Shown here one piece after another: positions 6,355 through 10,165 of a DNA stretch of 10,165 nt. The position numbers and the translations under genes are program-made. Source of the stretch: Thermomicrobiaceae bacterium (GTDB taxonomy: Bacteria; Chloroflexota; Chloroflexia; Thermomicrobiales; Thermomicrobiaceae). The number at the start of each line of letters is the position of its first letter. The first letter of the stretch is position 1. Under the pieces are notes generated by a model. It was not told the DNA's origin. It saw only the letters and a list, made by a program, of their open reading frames with translations, and searched no databases. The DNA lies in contig JAICWZ010000034.1 of assembly GCA_025966355.1 (NCBI GenBank), forward strand, positions 1 through 10,165, in the 5' to 3' direction.

Positions 6355-6389
6355 GTTGGTAGGTCCGCCGTTTTCGGGTGGGGACCAAC
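6355..6389 (+). promoter_or_regulatory. Leader hairpin far upstream of aspA
   Basis: GTTGGT (6355-6360) pairs with ACCAAC (6384-6389). Inside it, CCGCCG pairs with CGG(g)TGG around a TTTT loop, allowing one G-U pair and one bulged G. A TATACT box ends 4 nt before it, so a transcript started there would carry this stem at its 5' end, about 270 nt ahead of aspA. It could be an mRNA-stabilising stem or part of a regulator. The reverse strand folds equally well and could belong to the divergent gene. Confidence 0.35.
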
Positions 6390-6490
6390 GAGAATGTGCC
6401 GGGCTGCCGACCACGATCTCAACGTACGCCGCTCATTGCGGAGCACCGTTTTCATAAGCGTCTGGGTAGGGTAGATCCGCTTCAGATGTG

Positions 6491-6518
6491 TTGTCGTGGC
6501 AGAGCCTGCGCGTATATG
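6491..6518 (+). promoter_or_regulatory. Candidate aspA promoter
   Basis: TTGTCG (6491-6496) and TATATG (6513-6518) are separated by 16 nt, each matching four of six consensus bases. Transcription would start near 6525, about 107 nt before the aspA ATG. The TATACT at 6346-6351 is a better -10 match but lacks a recognisable -35 box. Either or both could be used. Confidence 0.3.
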
Positions 6519-6631
6519 GAAACGGAAGGGATAACCTTGCCTCGCGAACCGACGCCAATCCGTGCTCACGGGCGACCGAGGGAACTGAGCCACCGATTGT
6601 GCGTTCGAGGATAGTCAGAGGGAGTTCGAGC

Positions 6632-8062
<1,431 letters not shown>

Positions 8063-8069
8063 CATCGAG

Positions 8070-8097
8070 CCGGACGCCGCGTAAAACGACGCGCCGG
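8070..8097 (+). terminator. Hairpin just after aspA
   Basis: CCGG (8070-8073) and CGCGT (8078-8082) pair with ACGCG (8089-8093) and CCGG (8094-8097) around an AAAACG loop, leaving a 4-nt bulge on the left side. It starts 8 bp after the aspA stop. No T-tract follows, so it may only stabilise the 3' end. Confidence 0.35.
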
Positions 8098-8192
8098 GTG
8101 ACATGTGCGTCGCTTGGCGCGTCGTTTGGTCGCGAGTACTGACGAACGCCTCACTCAGAAGAATGGCTTGTTTCGCCAACCACATCCCTGGC

Positions 8193-8226
8193 TGAGCGGA
8201 GCGTGCATCCGAGCACGCTCCGCTCA
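8193..8226. terminator. Perfect 14-bp inverted repeat between convergent genes
   Basis: TGAGCGGAGCGTGC (8193-8206) and GCACGCTCCGCTCA (8213-8226) are exact reverse complements around a 6-nt loop (ATCCGA). The stem ends 6 bp from the stop codon of the minus-strand peptidase gene and lies 130 bp beyond the aspA stop. Its position and strength suit a bidirectional terminator. No clear T-tract is seen on either strand, so it may act as a 3'-end stabilising or rho-assisted stem. Confidence 0.65.
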
Positions 8227-8232
8227 TTGCGC

Positions 8233-10152
8233 CTATTTCAGCGCGTCGAGGAACGATCCAGTCGGCGTGCCGAGTCCGGTCACATCGTCGTAGCCGGGTG
8301 TCGTGTCCAGGCTCAGCGTCTGGTTGAAGGTACGGAGGCTGTAGACGCGGCCGTCACTGGCATCGATCCCATTGACGTAGTCGGCCCGTACCGTCGCGAC
8401 AGTGCCGGCCGGATCGACGATATCGTGAACGGCGCCGGAGTTCGCCAGCCGCGCGTAGAAGAGCGGATTGGCGAAGCCGTGCGGCGCTCCGGCCGCCTGA
8501 TCAGCGAGCGCCATGATGCCGGCCATCAGCGGTGACGAGAGACTCGTGCCGCCCAGCCGGTATTCGGAGTATTTGACGCTGCCATCCGGGAAGGTCTGCG
8601 TCTGGCCGACCAGATACCCGGTGTTCGGGTCGCCGACCGCCGAGATATCCGGCACGGCGCGTCCGGTGCGGCCCTGTGCCTGGAAGACGGAGTTTGGCAC
8701 CACGCCGACCTGATAGCTTGGTTCGGCAAAGAGCTGGCTCACGCCGCCGCCCGAGCCGTAAATCCAGGTTCCCGGCGCTTTTGGATCCCACTTGGTTCCT
8801 GTCCAGCCGGAGCGAGTCGTGCCCCAACCGGTCTCAAAGATGTAATCGTTGCTCGAACCGACGGCCAGGCTCGTGCCGCCGACCGCCGTGACCCAGGGGC
8901 TCGATGCCGGGAAATCGGCCGTCACAAAGCCGACGGTCTGCGACTCGTCGCTGTTATCGCCGGACGAGAAGTAGATGCCGATGCCTTCCACCGCGCCCTG
9001 CAGGAGGGTGTCGTTGACCGGCTTGATGAAGCCGAACGGCAGGAGTTCGGAATCCCAGCCGTACGAGTTGGTCACGATCGAGGCGAGATGCTTGTCGACG
9101 ACGTGATTGAGCGCGGCGTCGAGATCCTGGAAATTGTTCGGCGCGCCGACATAGATGACGTGCGCCGCGGGCGCCATCCCATGCACGGCTTCAACGTCGA
9201 GCGTCTCTTCGCCGTACCAGCCCTGAGGATCCTGGGTGTTTCCCTTTTCGGGATGGCGATAGGTGCCCGGTGCGACGATCTGCTCGACATTGGTCGATGG
9301 CAAATCGCGCTGCGCGGACCACTGATCAAGATCCTGTTGAATCGTCGGCGATGCGTAGGCGTCGATGATTGCAACGGTCTGCCCGGCGCCGTTGTACCCC
9401 GAGTTCGACAGACCATAGGCACCGAGAATCTGCTGCGGCGTGTAGCCACACGGTGTGTACGGGAGTGTGCCCTTGCCGTACGGGTTGTCGAATCCGGTCG
9501 CCTGCTTCTCGCCCCAGTAGCTTGAGCACGGCTCCGCACTCACGAACGCCGCCGCCGGTGGGGCGCTCGGCTCGGTCGCGATGTTGTTGTGCACGAGCTG
9601 GGATGAATCATCCAGCCCGACGACGCTACTGACGAGCGGCGCGATCGAGGCGGGCACCGAAATGTCCGACTTCGGCGAACGCAGCGTCATGCCATCGACC
9701 TGATACATGCCAAAGCTGGTGCCGAATGCGGCTGCCGCTTGCGCAGCGCTCCCCTCGGCGGAGATATAGTGATTGTTATCGGGCGTATAGACAACGTTGA
9801 AGCCCTGCGAACGGAGCCACGACTGCACCGTATGGACGCTCGCTTTCGAGGGGGCGAATTGCTGGCGGAACTGCTGCGGACTCAGGAACTGGCCATAGGA
9901 CGGACTGGCTGGATTGGACACGTCCATGGCCATTGCCTCCAGGTCCGACTGATCTTGCCAGTTCAGATAGACCCGGAAGCCGATGTCATCGGCGGAATTG
10001 GCCGTCGATTTGAAGTTGGCCGCCGTTGCCCACGGCGGGACGTTCCCGACCAATGTCGCGCGCCCGTTTGGGGCGGCACCGGCCGAGAGACCATTGAAGG
10101 GGATCGCCAACAGGGTAACGAGCGCGAGCGCGCTGAGTATGCGACGGAACAT
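8233..10152 (-). CDS. Secreted S53 serine-carboxyl peptidase (sedolisin/pro-kumamolisin type)
   Basis: This 639-residue preproprotein has a signal peptide of MFRR plus a hydrophobic core to about residue 25, with likely cleavage in GLSAGAAP. A Pro-kumamolisin activation domain (about 36-185) follows, including YLNWQDQSDLEAMA and YGQFLSPQQF. The peptidase S53 domain begins near 230. Catalytic residues are E315 and D319 in YGEETLDVEAVHGMAP, oxyanion-hole D399 in SSGDNSD, and S537 in GGTSLSSPL. HDIVDPAG (576-583) and GYDDVTGLGTP (620-630) near the end match the family's calcium-binding loop. Relatives are acid-active endopeptidases that remove their own propeptide outside the cell. The only two cysteines, C209 and C235, flank the propeptide-catalytic junction and could form a disulfide. 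No C-terminal anchor or cell-wall motif is present, so the enzyme should be released. An AGGA 9 nt before the ATG supports the start. The promoter is beyond the right edge. Confidence 0.96.
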   Translation of the reverse strand: MFRRILSALALVTLLAIPFNGLSAGAAPNGRATLVGNVPPWATAANFKSTANSADDIGFRVYLNWQDQSDLEAMAMDVSNPASPSYGQFLSPQQFRQQFAPSKASVHTVQSWLRSQGFNVVYTPDNNHYISAEGSAAQAAAAFGTSFGMYQVDGMTLRSPKSDISVPASIAPLVSSVVGLDDSSQLVHNNIATEPSAPPAAAFVSAEPCSSYWGEKQATGFDNPYGKGTLPYTPCGYTPQQILGAYGLSNSGYNGAGQTVAIIDAYASPTIQQDLDQWSAQRDLPSTNVEQIVAPGTYRHPEKGNTQDPQGWYGEETLDVEAVHGMAPAAHVIYVGAPNNFQDLDAALNHVVDKHLASIVTNSYGWDSELLPFGFIKPVNDTLLQGAVEGIGIYFSSGDNSDESQTVGFVTADFPASSPWVTAVGGTSLAVGSSNDYIFETGWGTTRSGWTGTKWDPKAPGTWIYGSGGGVSQLFAEPSYQVGVVPNSVFQAQGRTGRAVPDISAVGDPNTGYLVGQTQTFPDGSVKYSEYRLGGTSLSSPLMAGIMALADQAAGAPHGFANPLFYARLANSGAVHDIVDPAGTVATVRADYVNGIDASDGRVYSLRTFNQTLSLDTTPGYDDVTGLGTPTGSFLDALK

Positions 10153-10165
10153 AGCAACACGTCCT

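Larger units (their letters stand above)
6191..6631. other. Gene-free divergent intergenic region, 441 bp
   Basis: This stretch separates the minus-strand membrane protein gene from plus-strand aspA. Its open frames are short, lack convincing ribosome binding sites and resemble no family I know, so I call no gene. It holds a CCGGC-aatc-GCCGG hairpin (6204-6217) just upstream of the membrane protein's ribosome binding site. It also holds a TATACT box (6346-6351), a large hairpin (6355-6389), a smaller stem (CCGC-tcatt-GCGG, 6429-6441) and a TTGTCG-16-TATATG pair (6491-6518). AspA's ribosome binding site lies at 6617-6624. Confidence 0.6.

Noticed and set aside
6376..6390. GGGTGGGGACC resembles the conserved T-box riboswitch sequence
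   Set aside because: It has an extra base compared with GGGTGGNACC, lacks a visible specifier stem and terminator/antiterminator pair, and precedes a catabolic gene rather than a tRNA synthetase or biosynthetic gene.
6378..6614. Small open frame of 78 codons upstream of aspA
   Set aside because: It has no ribosome binding site, irregular composition and no recognisable motif. The region reads better as a leader.

Overview
The window is a GC-rich bacterial chromosomal segment, about 60 percent GC by eye, with dense genes, many GTG/ATG starts behind purine-rich ribosome binding sites, and 4-bp ATGA overlaps. The gene set is a caa3-type CtaG, a DrrAB-like exporter, a MarR regulator fused to a beta-repeat domain, an S53 peptidase with a Gram-positive-style signal peptide, and a DUF2961 protein. 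It suggests a Chloroflexota bacterium (Thermomicrobia-like), with Actinomycetota as the alternative. The phylum is an inference. No rRNA, tRNA, CRISPR array, transposase or phage gene is visible.

Layout. (1) 3-1693, plus strand: the 3' part of a CtaG-family cytochrome oxidase assembly membrane protein, overlapping by 4 bp a DUF2961 (GH172-type) putative glycoside hydrolase. (2) 1692-1776: an imperfect inverted repeat built from CGCAGAGG units, lying between converging genes and probably acting as a two-way terminator. (3) 1775-3878, minus strand: an apparent three-gene operon of a DrrA-like ABC ATPase, a DrrB-like ABC-2 permease and a small unrecognised acidic protein. (4) 3879-3998: a divergent regulatory region with a 19-bp palindrome directly after a candidate -10 box. 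(5) 3999-5165, plus strand: a MarR-type winged-helix protein fused to about 230 residues of repeating 'GAS' beta-strand units. This fusion is the most unusual item in the window. (6) 5181-6190, minus strand: a histidine phosphatase and a small two-helix membrane protein. (7) 6191-6631: a 441-bp gene-free leader region with a good hairpin. (8) 6632-8062, plus strand: aspartate ammonia-lyase (AspA). (9) 8063-8232: a convergent spacer with two hairpins, one a perfect 14-bp stem. (10) 8233-10152, minus strand: a secreted pro-kumamolisin-type S53 serine-carboxyl peptidase.

How the genes fit together. The MarR fusion is divergent from the drrAB-like operon, which is the usual arrangement for a local repressor and the exporter it controls. 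Its operator-like palindrome sits where bound protein would block the regulator's own promoter and lies close to the exporter promoter. The aspartase could feed amino-acid nitrogen and fumarate into central metabolism, and the S53 peptidase could supply peptides at low pH. No shared regulation of these two is visible. CtaG and DUF2961 are translationally coupled but have no obvious functional link.
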